From Arenibacter sp. F20364 (GTDB lineage: Bacteria > Bacteroidota > Bacteroidia > Flavobacteriales > Flavobacteriaceae): a DNA stretch of 64,000 nt. Below are positions 1 through 7,410 of the stretch, piece by piece (positions within the stretch are counted from its first letter, which is position 1; each line of letters starts with the position of its first letter). The stretch lies in NCBI RefSeq assembly GCF_023015905.1, contig NZ_JALKBD010000002.1:186001-250000 (forward strand). The letters run 5' to 3'. The position numbers and the translations under genes were made by a program. Under the pieces are notes generated by a model. It was not told the origin of the DNA, did no database searches, and worked only from the letters and a program-made list of their open reading frames with translations.

Positions 1-2
1 TG

Positions 3-350
3 GCCACTACCCGTATTGTAATGCCTGAAACCCAAGTTCGCTTGTCGGCAGGACGTACACAAATGAGTAGGGAAGGTCAGGCCATGTGTTTCTTTGCAGG
101 GGCCAACTCTATTTTTGCCGGGGACAAGTTATTGACTACGCCCAACCCGGATGTAAATGAGGATATGGCCATGTTTAAGCTCTTGGGGCTAAACCCACAA
201 AAGGCTTTTACCAAGGTTTCCCAACCCAAAACTGTGGAAGCTGAGAATTCCCAGTACCAAGCCATAGGCGAAAAGCCAAAATGGACTAGGCCGGGACATA
301 CCATTGATAGGAACGAAGCCGCTAAAAAGAAAGCCGATCTTACGGAGTAA
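3..350 (+). CDS. bioB: Biotin synthase, C-terminal part (5' end outside window)
   Basis: The reading frame is open from the left edge, so only the last 115 residues are seen. The segment carries the highly conserved RLSAGR block of BioB; its arginine is the unusual ligand of the [2Fe-2S] cluster in the family. It is followed by the [17 protein letters not shown] stretch and the usual family end near the GLNPQKAF motif. BioB is the radical-SAM enzyme that inserts sulfur into dethiobiotin. About 40 residues follow the conserved core as a charged tail, which is common in Bacteroidetes versions. No terminator was seen behind it; the next gene has its own -7 element. Confidence 0.93.
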   Translation, partial: ATTRIVMPETQVRLSAGRTQMSREGQAMCFFAGANSIFAGDKLLTTPNPDVNEDMAMFKLLGLNPQKAFTKVSQPKTVEAENSQYQAIGEKPKWTRPGHTIDRNEAAKKKADLTE

Positions 351-393
351 GCCCCTATCGGATGGTTCTGTAAAAATATTATTTTAGGTTTTT

Positions 394-401
394 TAACTTT
401 G
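394..401 (+). promoter_or_regulatory. Candidate flavobacterial -7 element (TAACTTTG)
   Basis: TAACTTTG matches the Bacteroidetes -7 consensus TAnnTTTG. No convincing TTG lies at the right distance upstream. A start point about 7 nt downstream leaves a leader of roughly 17 nt to the TTG start at 425, which supports that start. Confidence 0.4.
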
Positions 402-424
402 CTAGGCTAAACAATCAGGTTATA

Positions 425-1282
425 TTGAACTTAAAAGAGATTCCAAGGGTAGCTAATATTACCAAAGAAGAGTTTCTCAACAACTATTTTAGACCACAGA
501 TACCAGTGGTCATAGAAAAGTGTATTGAGGAATGGCCTGCCTATTCCAAATGGGATTTTGATTATATAAGGCGTGTTGCCGGAAACAAAATAGTTCCGCT
601 ATATGATGATAGGCCGGTACATCATAAGGACGGGTTTAACGAGCCACATGCCAGCATGAAAATGTCCGATTATTTGGATCTTTTGCAAAAAGGGCCCACA
701 AAATATCGTATTTTTCTATGGAATATCCTCAAGGAGGTTCCGGAGCTTCAGAAAGATTATACGTTTCCGGATTTTGGCCTTAACCTAATGAAGGGCTTGC
801 CCATGCTTTTTTTTGGGGGGACCAATTCACATACCTTTATGCATTACGATATTGATCTGGCCAATATCTTTCATTTTCATTTTGCGGGAAAAAAGGAGAT
901 CATTCTATTTCCTCAGTCCGAAAATAAATACCTGTATAAAGTACCACATTCACTGATTACCCATGAGAGTATAGATTTTTCGAATCCGGATTATGAAAAG
1001 TGGCCGGCATTGGCAAGTGCTGCCGGATTTAAAACCCATTTGGAACATGGGGAGGTGTTGTACATGCCGGAAGGGTATTGGCATTATATGAAATACATTA
1101 CCCCTGGTTTTTCAATGAGTTTAAGGGCCATTGCCAGAAATCCGGCGAATTTGGGAAGGGCTTTCTACAATGTATTGATCATGCGTTATTACGATAATAT
1201 AATGCGAAAATTGAAAGGGCAGGAATGGATAGATTGGAAGAATGAACAAGCCATAGAAAGGACAAATAAGCAGTTGTCCTAA
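425..1282 (+). CDS. Cupin-like (JmjC/cupin_8) Fe(II)/2-oxoglutarate oxygenase family protein
   Basis: A 285-residue soluble protein with the layout of the cupin_8/JmjC-like oxygenases (tRNA and protein hydroxylase relatives). The metal motif H-x-D is visible in FMHYDIDLANIFHF, about residue 140, and the distal His in MPEGYWHYM, about residue 220. The stretch GKKEIILFPQ is the typical strand between them. Substrate is unknown; relatives hydroxylate proteins or tRNA. The start is a TTG, since the first in-frame ATG lies too deep and would remove conserved N-terminal sequence. It lies about 75 bp behind bioB with a -7-like element in the gap, so it is probably transcribed separately. Confidence 0.8.
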   Translation: MNLKEIPRVANITKEEFLNNYFRPQIPVVIEKCIEEWPAYSKWDFDYIRRVAGNKIVPLYDDRPVHHKDGFNEPHASMKMSDYLDLLQKGPTKYRIFLWNILKEVPELQKDYTFPDFGLNLMKGLPMLFFGGTNSHTFMHYDIDLANIFHFHFAGKKEIILFPQSENKYLYKVPHSLITHESIDFSNPDYEKWPALASAAGFKTHLEHGEVLYMPEGYWHYMKYITPGFSMSLRAIARNPANLGRAFYNVLIMRYYDNIMRKLKGQEWIDWKNEQAIERTNKQLS

Positions 1283-1304
1283 GTGCTATGTGCAAGGAAA
1301 GGAA

Positions 1305-1312
1305 TATCTTTG
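1305..1312 (+). promoter_or_regulatory. Candidate -7 element (TATCTTTG) for the outer-membrane protein gene
   Basis: TATCTTTG fits TAnnTTTG exactly and sits 36 nt before the ATG at 1348. No TTG lies at the usual spacing upstream, so the assignment rests on the -7 box alone. Confidence 0.35.
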
Positions 1313-1347
1313 TGCCTTTTAAATAAAATTATAATACGCGTAGCGCT

Positions 1348-1845
1348 ATGAGAAAATTTTTAATTGCAGTGATATTGATATTGGCAGTAGCATCTCTTAA
1401 TGCACAGGCTTTTGATGGTAAGGGAGATATGAAATTCCAGATAGGGGCCAATTTTCAGGACAATGGTTCCGGAATTGTCGTTACCTATGATTATGGATTG
1501 GGAGAAAATTTCTCTTTAGGGCTATCTTCTTCCTACGTTTTGGGAGTGGAGGAACTTATCGATGCCGATTTTGGCGATAGAATAGACTTTAAGGCAAGAT
1601 TCAATGCCAATTTGGGGAGTGTTTTTCAGTTAGGGGACAAGGTTGATATTTATCCCGGATTGGACCTTGGCCTTAAGAATTTTGGAGGTCACTTGGGTGT
1701 CCGATACTTTTTTAGCGATGGCTTTGGCATATTTACCGAATTAGGCGCGCCAATTGCAAAGTATAAAACGGATACCTTATCCCCAGCTGAAGAATTGCAC
1801 AACCAGTTTGTATTCAGTTTAGGCGCTTCCTTCAACCTTAATTAA
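1348..1845 (+). CDS. Small outer-membrane beta-barrel-like protein
   Basis: A 165-residue protein with a clear signal peptide (MRKFLIAVILILAVASLNAQA, cleavage near residue 21). Alternating hydrophobic/polar strands follow and end in the aromatic-rich C-terminus FSLGASFNLN, as in eight-stranded barrels. GYxFG-like repeats (VTYDYGLGENFSLGLSSSYVLG, split here by eye into strands) resemble the small DUF6646/OmpA-like barrel proteins common in Flavobacteriaceae. No enzymatic motif is visible. A structural or porin-like outer-membrane role is inferred from topology only. It converges on recX across a short hairpin. Confidence 0.7.
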   Translation: MRKFLIAVILILAVASLNAQAFDGKGDMKFQIGANFQDNGSGIVVTYDYGLGENFSLGLSSSYVLGVEELIDADFGDRIDFKARFNANLGSVFQLGDKVDIYPGLDLGLKNFGGHLGVRYFFSDGFGIFTELGAPIAKYKTDTLSPAEELHNQFVFSLGASFNLN

Positions 1846-1864
1846 AACATATGATCCTTTGCCC

Positions 1865-1878
1865 CCTCCATACGGAGG
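1865..1878. repeat. Short GC-rich hairpin between convergent genes
   Basis: CCTCC-ATAC-GGAGG forms a five-pair hairpin inside a C-rich/G-rich stretch (about 1861-1893) that differs in composition from its surroundings. Such elements are often dispersed palindromic repeats in Bacteroidetes. It may serve both convergent genes as a transcription end, although no T-run follows. Confidence 0.35.
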
Positions 1879-1896
1879 AGAGGTGAAGGTGAAGCT

Positions 1897-2406
1897 TTAT
1901 TTGTTGGGGACGAGTTCGAATACCTTTTCATACACCATTCCACTTTCCCAGCCGCGGTACAAAAGGTAATCGGCGAGTTTTTTTCGCCGTTTTTGTATAT
2001 CCTTTTCCCTTATTTCCGACAAACGTTTTTTGGCCAAAGCATTGAATGTTTTTAAGTATTCCGTGGGCTCCAATTCCTCCAAGGCCTTGTTTATATTGTA
2101 TTTGGAAATTTCCCTTTGCTTCAACTCATTGACAATTCTATTTTTACCCCATTTTTTTATATTGAATTTTCCCCTGGCGAAACTCCTGGAAAAACGTTCC
2201 TCATTTAGGTAATTCTCTTGTATTAAGTGCCCCACTATGAGGTCTATGGCTTCAGGAATCATATGCATTTCCCTTAATTTGGAAAGTACCTCCTTATGGC
2301 AACGGTCCTGATAGGCGCAATACCCTTCCAATTTTTTGGTGGCTTCATTTACGGAATAGGAATTTTTTGGTGATATCATTAGTTTAAAAAGGCTCTCAAT
2401 GGTCAA
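1897..2406 (-). CDS. recX: Regulatory protein RecX
   Basis: A 169-residue protein of nearly all-helical composition with the three-helix repeat organisation of RecX. Recognisable blocks are YQDRCHKEVLSKL, the central LIQENYLNEERFSRSFARGK (the most conserved RecX segment, near residue 65) and KRRKKLADYLLYRGWESG near the end. RecX binds RecA filaments and limits recombinase activity. recA is not adjacent, which is usual in Bacteroidetes. The first methionine is taken as start; a second at MISPKNSY is possible. Confidence 0.88.
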   Translation of the reverse strand: MTIESLFKLMISPKNSYSVNEATKKLEGYCAYQDRCHKEVLSKLREMHMIPEAIDLIVGHLIQENYLNEERFSRSFARGKFNIKKWGKNRIVNELKQREISKYNINKALEELEPTEYLKTFNALAKKRLSEIREKDIQKRRKKLADYLLYRGWESGMVYEKVFELVPNK

Positions 2407-2539
2407 TGGCTCCCGTTAATTTTGTGGAGTATTTCTGTAAATATACGGTGGTTTGGGGAATTGATAGATCCACCCTAATATTTTGTTCGATGTCCTAGAG
2501 CTGCTAGGACATAAGTGTGGTTAATTTAAAGAATTATAG

Positions 2540-2571
2540 TTGGTGCTGTTATTATATTGTATTTATATTTA
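2540..2571 (+). promoter_or_regulatory. Candidate promoter for the DUF1080 protein gene
   Basis: TTG at 2540-2542, a 21-nt spacer and TATATTTA at 2564-2571 resemble the flavobacterial promoter (TTG, 17-23 nt, TAnnTTTG) with one mismatch in the -7 box. It sits 27 nt before the ATG at 2598. Confidence 0.5.
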
Positions 2572-2597
2572 CGATTCAATAAAAACAAGCTTTTAAA

Positions 2598-3536
2598 ATG
2601 AACAACAAATTAAAACTGAGTTTAGCGGTCTTGAACATGATGCTGGCCATGGCTACTTTTTCATATGCCCAACAAATAAACCCCATAGAAGGGCGTTGGG
2701 ACATGGTAATTTCCCAAGAAGGCAAAGAACTTCCGTCTTGGTTGGAAATTCGACACTCGGGCAACCATACTTTGGTAGGAAGGTTTGTTTATGCCAATGG
2801 TAGTGCCCGTCCAATATCAGAAGTAAAAATGAAAGATGGGCAATTTAGTTTCGCCATCCCCCCGCAATGGGAAGACTCCCATGCCTATTTGGAGTTTGAA
2901 GGTGGCATGAGCGGCGATGAACTAAAAGGGACTATGTTGTATACGGACGGCGAAACGTATAATTGGGTGGCTAAACGTGCCCCTAAATTGGAGTATACCA
3001 AAAACCCTAAGTGGGGCAAACCAATTAAATTGTTCAACGGTAAGGATTTAAGTGGATGGCAGGCCATGGGCGAAAATCAGTGGGTCGCGGAATCTGGAGT
3101 GCTAAAAAGTCCCAGATCTGGTTCCAATTTGGTTTCCGAACAGAAGTTCGATGACTTTAAATTGCATTTGGAATTTAAGTATCCAAAGGGGAGCAATAGT
3201 GGTGTATATCTACGTGGACGCTATGAGGTGCAGATTACCGATAGTAAAGGGGCAGAACCTTCGGATGTGGAATACAGTGGTGTATACGGCTTTCTTACGC
3301 CTAGTGAGGTAGTTGCCAAAGCGGCCGGGGAATGGCAGGAATATGATATTACTTTGATCGGTAGAAGGGTAACCGTTGTAGCCAATGGAACTACCGTGAT
3401 CAGTGACCAAATAATACCGGGAATTACTGGTGGCGCTCTGGATAGTAAGGAAGGCGAGCCTGGACCATTGTATTTTCAGGGAGATCACGGTCCTATAGAA
3501 TTTAGGAATATTGTGGTTACCCCTAGGATTAAGTAA
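2598..3536 (+). CDS. Secreted DUF1080 (3-keto-disaccharide hydrolase-like) protein
   Basis: 312 residues with a signal peptide ending near YAQQ (about residue 25). An N-terminal roughly 100-residue beta-rich domain (IEGRWDMVISQEGKELPSW) resembles lipocalin-like modules. A C-terminal DUF1080/concanavalin-like domain runs from about 140 to the end. The DUF1080 hallmark LFNGKDLSGWQAMGEN is present, as are SNSGVYLRGRYEVQI and GPLYFQGDHGPIEFRNI. The family includes hydrolases acting on 3-keto-glycosides made by Gfo/Idh/MocA-type dehydrogenases. A second, shorter DUF1080 gene lies at 29.0 kb beside such dehydrogenases. The gene stands alone and ends at a strong shared terminator. Confidence 0.82.
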   Translation: MNNKLKLSLAVLNMMLAMATFSYAQQINPIEGRWDMVISQEGKELPSWLEIRHSGNHTLVGRFVYANGSARPISEVKMKDGQFSFAIPPQWEDSHAYLEFEGGMSGDELKGTMLYTDGETYNWVAKRAPKLEYTKNPKWGKPIKLFNGKDLSGWQAMGENQWVAESGVLKSPRSGSNLVSEQKFDDFKLHLEFKYPKGSNSGVYLRGRYEVQITDSKGAEPSDVEYSGVYGFLTPSEVVAKAAGEWQEYDITLIGRRVTVVANGTTVISDQIIPGITGGALDSKEGEPGPLYFQGDHGPIEFRNIVVTPRIK

Positions 3537-3579
3537 TTTTTGGTCGGATTTTAAGGCTACTGAAAAGTTTCAGAAACAA

Positions 3580-3611
3580 AAAAAGCGACTCCGTTTTGGA
3601 AGTCGCTTTTT
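3580..3611. terminator. Bidirectional intrinsic terminator between convergent genes
   Basis: AAAAAGCGACT at 3580-3590 pairs perfectly with AGTCGCTTTTT at 3601-3611 around a 10-nt loop. A-runs and T-runs on both sides let it serve the DUF1080 gene (+) and the RNase G/E gene (-). Confidence 0.85.
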
Positions 3612-3613
3612 CT

Positions 3614-5203
3614 TTAATATATAGTTTTACCGTCTTTGTTCTTAAAACGATATTCAAGATACGTATAGGCATCCCTAGGTTGTATTTTAACCCATCTTTT
3701 ATGTTCCAGAAACCATTTGGAACGTATAGACGGAAACCCTTTGGTTAAATAAGCGGCAATAAATGGATGTATGTTTAAGATAATTCCATTATCCTTTGCC
3801 GGACCTTTTAAGAGTTTTTCCAGATCTGCATTTATCTTGTCGATCAAAACAATAGGGGCTTCTACCTCTTGGCCGGAGCCATTGGGATTTTCCTCACTTG
3901 TTTTAATGTTCATTTCGGGTCTAACCCGCTGTCTTGTAATTTGTATAAGTCCAAACTTACTTGGGGGCAGTATTTTGTGTTTGGCCCTGTCGTCTTTCAT
4001 CTCATTCCTAAGGTGATCAAAAAGGCGCCTTCTGTGTTCGCCTTTACCCATGTCGATAAAGTCTACCACAATGATTCCTCCCATATCGCGAAGTCGCAAT
4101 TGTCTGGCAATTTCGGAGGCGGCCAATAAATTTACTTCTAGGGCTGTGTCTTCCTGATTCTTGGCTTTATTGGAACGGTTACCGCTGTTAACGTCTATAA
4201 CGTGCAGTGCTTCGGTATGTTCAATAATTAAATAAGCGCCTTTGCTCATGGAGGCCGTACGGCCGAACGAAGTTTTAATTTGTCTTTCTATCCCAAATTT
4301 TTCAAAAATGGGCACATTAGAATTATACAATCTTACAATAGATTCCTTTTCTGGTGCAATTTCATGCACATAATCTTTTACTTGCTCAAAAAGCGTTTCG
4401 TCATCAACATGGATACCGGTAAAGGAATCGTTAAAAACATCCCTAAGAATGGAGGAAGCTCTTGTAAGCTCTACCAAAACTTTGGATGGATGCGGTGCTC
4501 TTTGGATCTTGTTGCACATTACTGACCATTTGTTCAGTAAATTCTGCAAGTCTTTGTCTAGTTCTGCTACTTTTTTGCCTTCTGCTACTGTTCGGATAAT
4601 AACGCCAAACCCTTTTGGTTTAATACTCCTTACGAGTCTTTTTAACCTATCTTTTTCTTCTTTGCTTTCAATTTTTTGAGAAACGGAAACGCGGTCTGAA
4701 AAAGGGACCATGACCAAGTATCGGCCAGCTATGGAAAGTTCAGAGCTTATTCGTGGTCCTTTTGTGGAAATGGGTTCCTTAACTATTTGTACGAGTAAGG
4801 ATTGATTGGCTTTAATAACATCATTGATGCTACCGTTTTTGTCAATATCTTCTTCAAACTGAAAATTGCTTAAAGAATAGTCCTTAAGTTTTCCAGTGCT
4901 AACTTTTTTAATGAATTTCAACATAGAAGCTAATTTCGGTCCTAAATCGTGGTAATGTAGAAAGGCATCTTTCTCGTACCCTACATTTACGAAGGCTGCA
5001 TTTAGTCCAGTTACCGGCTTTCTCACCTTGGCGATTAAAATATCGCCAACGGCAAAGTCGTTACTGTCTTCTTCTTTGTGTAATTCAGTGAGTTTTCCAT
5101 CCTTTAGCAAGGCAAAATCAACGGCATTGGAACTAGATCTTACGATTAATTCTCTATTCACCTGAATTAATTTATATTCATCCGGCCACTCAATAGATCT
5201 CAA
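3614..5203 (-). CDS. rng: Ribonuclease E/G family protein
   Basis: About 515-529 residues, the RNase G-size form without the long E. coli RNase E scaffold tail. An S1-like domain covers roughly residues 40-130 (FAVGDILIAKVRKPV, AFVNVGYEKDAFLHYHDL). The DNase-I-like catalytic part holds the two metal-binding aspartates in VIDVNSGNR and IVVDFIDMG. The CPxC zinc-link motif of E. coli RNase E is absent. The family performs single-strand endonucleolytic processing of rRNA and mRNA. The start is uncertain: the ATG at 5203 adds 14 residues before a GTG at 5161, and the GTG-started product (reading NRELIVRSS after the initiator) looks like the usual family N-terminus. It lies downstream of the HU and microprotein genes, behind a terminator. 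Confidence 0.9.
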   Translation of the reverse strand: MRSIEWPDEYKLIQVNRELIVRSSSNAVDFALLKDGKLTELHKEEDSNDFAVGDILIAKVRKPVTGLNAAFVNVGYEKDAFLHYHDLGPKLASMLKFIKKVSTGKLKDYSLSNFQFEEDIDKNGSINDVIKANQSLLVQIVKEPISTKGPRISSELSIAGRYLVMVPFSDRVSVSQKIESKEEKDRLKRLVRSIKPKGFGVIIRTVAEGKKVAELDKDLQNLLNKWSVMCNKIQRAPHPSKVLVELTRASSILRDVFNDSFTGIHVDDETLFEQVKDYVHEIAPEKESIVRLYNSNVPIFEKFGIERQIKTSFGRTASMSKGAYLIIEHTEALHVIDVNSGNRSNKAKNQEDTALEVNLLAASEIARQLRLRDMGGIIVVDFIDMGKGEHRRRLFDHLRNEMKDDRAKHKILPPSKFGLIQITRQRVRPEMNIKTSEENPNGSGQEVEAPIVLIDKINADLEKLLKGPAKDNGIILNIHPFIAAYLTKGFPSIRSKWFLEHKRWVKIQPRDAYTYLEYRFKNKDGKTIY

Positions 5204-5296
5204 GTGGGGACAAATGATTAAACAATAATTTGTACAGGTTGTATAAACCCGTCGAAATTCTTTTACGAATTTCTATGTCAAGGAACGTATAAAAGG

Positions 5297-5323
5297 AAAA
5301 AGTAGTTGATACAACTACTTTTT
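5297..5323 (-). terminator. Intrinsic terminator overlapping the microprotein stop codon
   Basis: A perfect 12-bp inverted repeat, AAAAAGTAGTTG at 5297-5308 and CAACTACTTTTT at 5312-5323, has a 3-nt loop. Read on the minus strand it ends in a T-run right after the 29-codon gene. The microprotein's last lysine codons and TAG stop form one arm of the stem. It separates the HU/microprotein unit from rng. Confidence 0.85.
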
Positions 5324-5404
5324 CTTGTGTCGGTTAGCTCTCCGGCGTTTTTTACGCTTGTGGGTAGCTACCTTATGTCTTTTTCTTTTTTTACCACTAG
5401 GCAT
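5315..5404 (-). CDS. 29-residue very basic microprotein, bS22/mS38-like (probable ribosomal protein)
   Basis: ATG at 5404 to TAG at 5315 encodes 29 residues beginning MPSGKKRKRHKVATHK and ending ANRHKKK. Eighteen of the 29 are Lys or Arg and three more are His. The pattern KKRxKR...HKRK..RR..RH resembles the AURKAIP1/COX24 domain, which includes mitochondrial mS38 and the small actinobacterial ribosomal protein bS22. Placement between the HU gene (30 nt upstream) and a terminator formed by its own 3' end supports a real gene. Assignment as a ribosome-bound peptide is by composition and by-eye similarity, not by alignment. It is too short for most gene finders. Confidence 0.75.
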   Translation of the reverse strand: MPSGKKRKRHKVATHKRKKRRRANRHKKK

Positions 5405-5434
5405 AGAGGTCTACTTTTTTAGATTAATATTATT

Positions 5435-5725
5435 TTATTTGACTTGTACATTACTTTTTACACCTTCTACAAAAACCTTGGCCGGTTTAAAGGCTGGGAT
5501 GTTGTGTGCAGGGATCTTAATGGTAGTATTTTTGGATATGTTCCTACCGGTTTTTTCAGCTCTTGTTTTAATGATAAAACTGCCGAAGCCTCTTAGGTAA
5601 ACATTGTCTCCGCTTTCTAATGATGTTTTAACTTCATCCATGAAAGATTCCACAGTTGCTTGTACATCTCCTTTTTCAATTCCCAGTTTTTCTGAGATTT
5701 TCGTTACAATTTCCGCTTTCGTCAT
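5435..5725 (-). CDS. HU/IHF family DNA-binding protein
   Basis: 96 residues, the standard HU length. The N-terminal helical dimerisation part is MTKAEIVTKISEKLGIEK, the arm motif lies in VYLRGFGSFIIKTRAEKTGRN and the DNA-clasp proline in IPAHNIPAFKPAK. It belongs to the Bacteroidetes integration-host-factor/HU group and would bend and compact DNA as a dimer. The -7 box TATATTTG on the minus strand at 5773-5766 lies about 40 nt upstream. It is probably co-transcribed with the 29-residue basic microprotein. Confidence 0.93.
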   Translation of the reverse strand: MTKAEIVTKISEKLGIEKGDVQATVESFMDEVKTSLESGDNVYLRGFGSFIIKTRAEKTGRNISKNTTIKIPAHNIPAFKPAKVFVEGVKSNVQVK

Positions 5726-5765
5726 TTTAACTAAATAAATTTCTAAAGAATTTTTTTTCGGGATG

Positions 5766-5773
5766 CAAATATA
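5766..5773 (-). promoter_or_regulatory. Candidate -7 element (TATATTTG, minus strand) for the HU gene
   Basis: On the minus strand TATATTTG matches TAnnTTTG exactly, 41 nt before the HU start. The nearest TTG is too close (11 nt), so the -33 element is unassigned. Confidence 0.45.
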
Positions 5774-5829
5774 TGAATTAAATTCAATCTTTCATTGCTA
5801 AGGAACTTAATTTTAAGTTAGTAAACCAT

Positions 5830-5837
5830 TACTTTTG
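5830..5837 (+). promoter_or_regulatory. Candidate -7 element (TACTTTTG) for the mutY operon
   Basis: TACTTTTG is an exact TAnnTTTG match 19 nt before the mutY ATG, so transcripts would have a leader of about 12 nt. No TTG is found at standard spacing. Confidence 0.4.
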
Positions 5838-5855
5838 TTAATTATTCCCAAGTAA

Positions 5856-6893
5856 ATGAACTTTTCCAGAATTATTTTAGAGTGGTACGAGCTAAATAAA
5901 AGGCTTCTTCCTTGGCGTAACACTAATGAGCCCTATCTTATTTGGCTGTCAGAAATTATGCTTCAACAGACCCGTGTAGCTCAAGGTATACCTTATTATT
6001 TGAAGTTTGTGGAGGCATTCCCGGAAGTGCAGGATTTGGCCTCGGCATCCGAAGAAAAGGTGCTTAAATTATGGCAGGGATTGGGATATTATTCCAGGGC
6101 AAGAAATTTACATGCCACTGCAAAAATTATTACAGAAAAATATAATGGAAAATTTCCAAATACCTATAAGGAGCTTTTGGAGCTGAAAGGTATTGGCGAT
6201 TATACGGCCTCCGCAATAGCTTCTATTTGCTTTAATCGGCCGGAGGCTGTGGTAGATGGAAATGTATATAGGGTTTTGGCCCGATATTATGGAATAGACC
6301 TCCCCATTAACAGTTCGGAGGGTATTCTATACTTCAAGGAATTGGCAAAAGAAATTATGGATACCGGTAATATAAGGGACTATAATCAGGGGATAATGGA
6401 ATTTGGGGCCCTTCAATGCACGCCAAAAAATCCGGATTGCAGCCGTTGTCCCTTACAGCCAGCTTGCATAGCCTATACACATAATAAGATAGATGTCCTT
6501 CCGGTAAAAATAAAAAAGAATAAGGTCCGTAATCGCTATTTTAATTATTTGGTCTTGTTGGATGAAAATAATAAAACCCTTTTGCAACAGCGAAAAGGGA
6601 ATGGAATTTGGCAAAATTTATACGAATTTCCATTGCTAGAAACGGAACAGTATATTGATCAGGGAGAAGTGACAGCGAATTTGAAAGATTTGGTGGCGTT
6701 GGAAGAACCTTCGGAAATATACCTTTATAATGAAAATAAAATAGTTCATAAACTATCACACCAACATTTGCATACTAGGTTTTGGATCATCACCTTTGAA
6801 GCTAATCTTGAAAATGGAATACAATTGGCTGAACTTCATAAATATCCTGTTCCAGTTTTAATTGCAGATTTTATAAAAACGTTTAAAATTTAG
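5856..6893 (+). CDS. mutY: A/G-specific adenine glycosylase MutY
   Basis: 345 residues. It removes adenine mispaired with 8-oxoguanine. The helix-hairpin-helix glycosylase domain spans about 1-210. The catalytic Glu is E33 in WLSEIMLQQTRV, the HhH element is LKGIGDYTASAIAS (about 110-123) and the catalytic Asp is D134 in VVDGNVYRV. The [4Fe-4S] cluster cysteines are C188, C195, C198 and C204 (C-x6-C-x2-C-x5-C). The NUDIX-like C-terminal domain that senses 8-oxoG runs from about 225. It heads the classic flavobacterial block mutY-ssb-gldE-gldD; ssb follows after 24 bp. Confidence 0.96.
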   Translation: MNFSRIILEWYELNKRLLPWRNTNEPYLIWLSEIMLQQTRVAQGIPYYLKFVEAFPEVQDLASASEEKVLKLWQGLGYYSRARNLHATAKIITEKYNGKFPNTYKELLELKGIGDYTASAIASICFNRPEAVVDGNVYRVLARYYGIDLPINSSEGILYFKELAKEIMDTGNIRDYNQGIMEFGALQCTPKNPDCSRCPLQPACIAYTHNKIDVLPVKIKKNKVRNRYFNYLVLLDENNKTLLQQRKGNGIWQNLYEFPLLETEQYIDQGEVTANLKDLVALEEPSEIYLYNENKIVHKLSHQHLHTRFWIITFEANLENGIQLAELHKYPVPVLIADFIKTFKI

Positions 6894-6917
6894 TACTTTT
6901 GAACTTTATATTGAGTT

Positions 6918-7385
6918 ATGAGCGGAACACTAAATAAGGTAATGCTGATCGGGCACTTGGGAGATGAGGTTAAAATTCACTTTTTTGAAGGTGGAAACTG
7001 TATAGGTAGATTTCCATTGGCTACCAATGAGACCTACACCAATAAGCAGACTGGGGAAAGGGTGACCAATACGGATTGGCATAATATTGTGGTGAGGAAC
7101 AAGGCCGCTGAAATTTGCGAAAAATACCTTAATAAAGGGGATAAAATTTATGTGGAAGGCCGACTTAAAAACCGTCAATGGCAAGGGGAAGATGGTAATA
7201 CCAGATATACCACGGAGATACACGTGCAGGATTTTACCTTTTTGACTACCAAAAACGAGAGTACGGCCAACGCCCAATCAAGTAATCAGAATCAACCTCA
7301 GCAGGGAACATCTGCCACAGCAAATAAGGCTAACGAACCGTTGGGTAACAATGGACCCGAGGAGGAAGATGATTTACCATTCTAG
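6918..7385 (+). CDS. ssb: Single-stranded DNA-binding protein
   Basis: 155 residues. The N-terminal OB-fold (about 1-110) starts NKVMLIGHLGDEVKI and contains TDWHNIVVRNKAAEICEKYL and YVEGRLKNRQWQ. A Gln/Asn-rich linker follows, then the acidic tip EEEDDLPF, equivalent to the E. coli DDDIPF protein-docking tail. The unrelated DUF3127 protein at 35.4 kb ends with the same DDLPF tip. It sits between mutY and gldE as in other Flavobacteriia. A second -7-like box (TACTTTTG, 6894-6901) just upstream could give ssb its own promoter. Confidence 0.96.
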   Translation: MSGTLNKVMLIGHLGDEVKIHFFEGGNCIGRFPLATNETYTNKQTGERVTNTDWHNIVVRNKAAEICEKYLNKGDKIYVEGRLKNRQWQGEDGNTRYTTEIHVQDFTFLTTKNESTANAQSSNQNQPQQGTSATANKANEPLGNNGPEEEDDLPF

Positions 7386-7410
7386 ACAAATTAAATTTAA
7401 AGACTGACTA

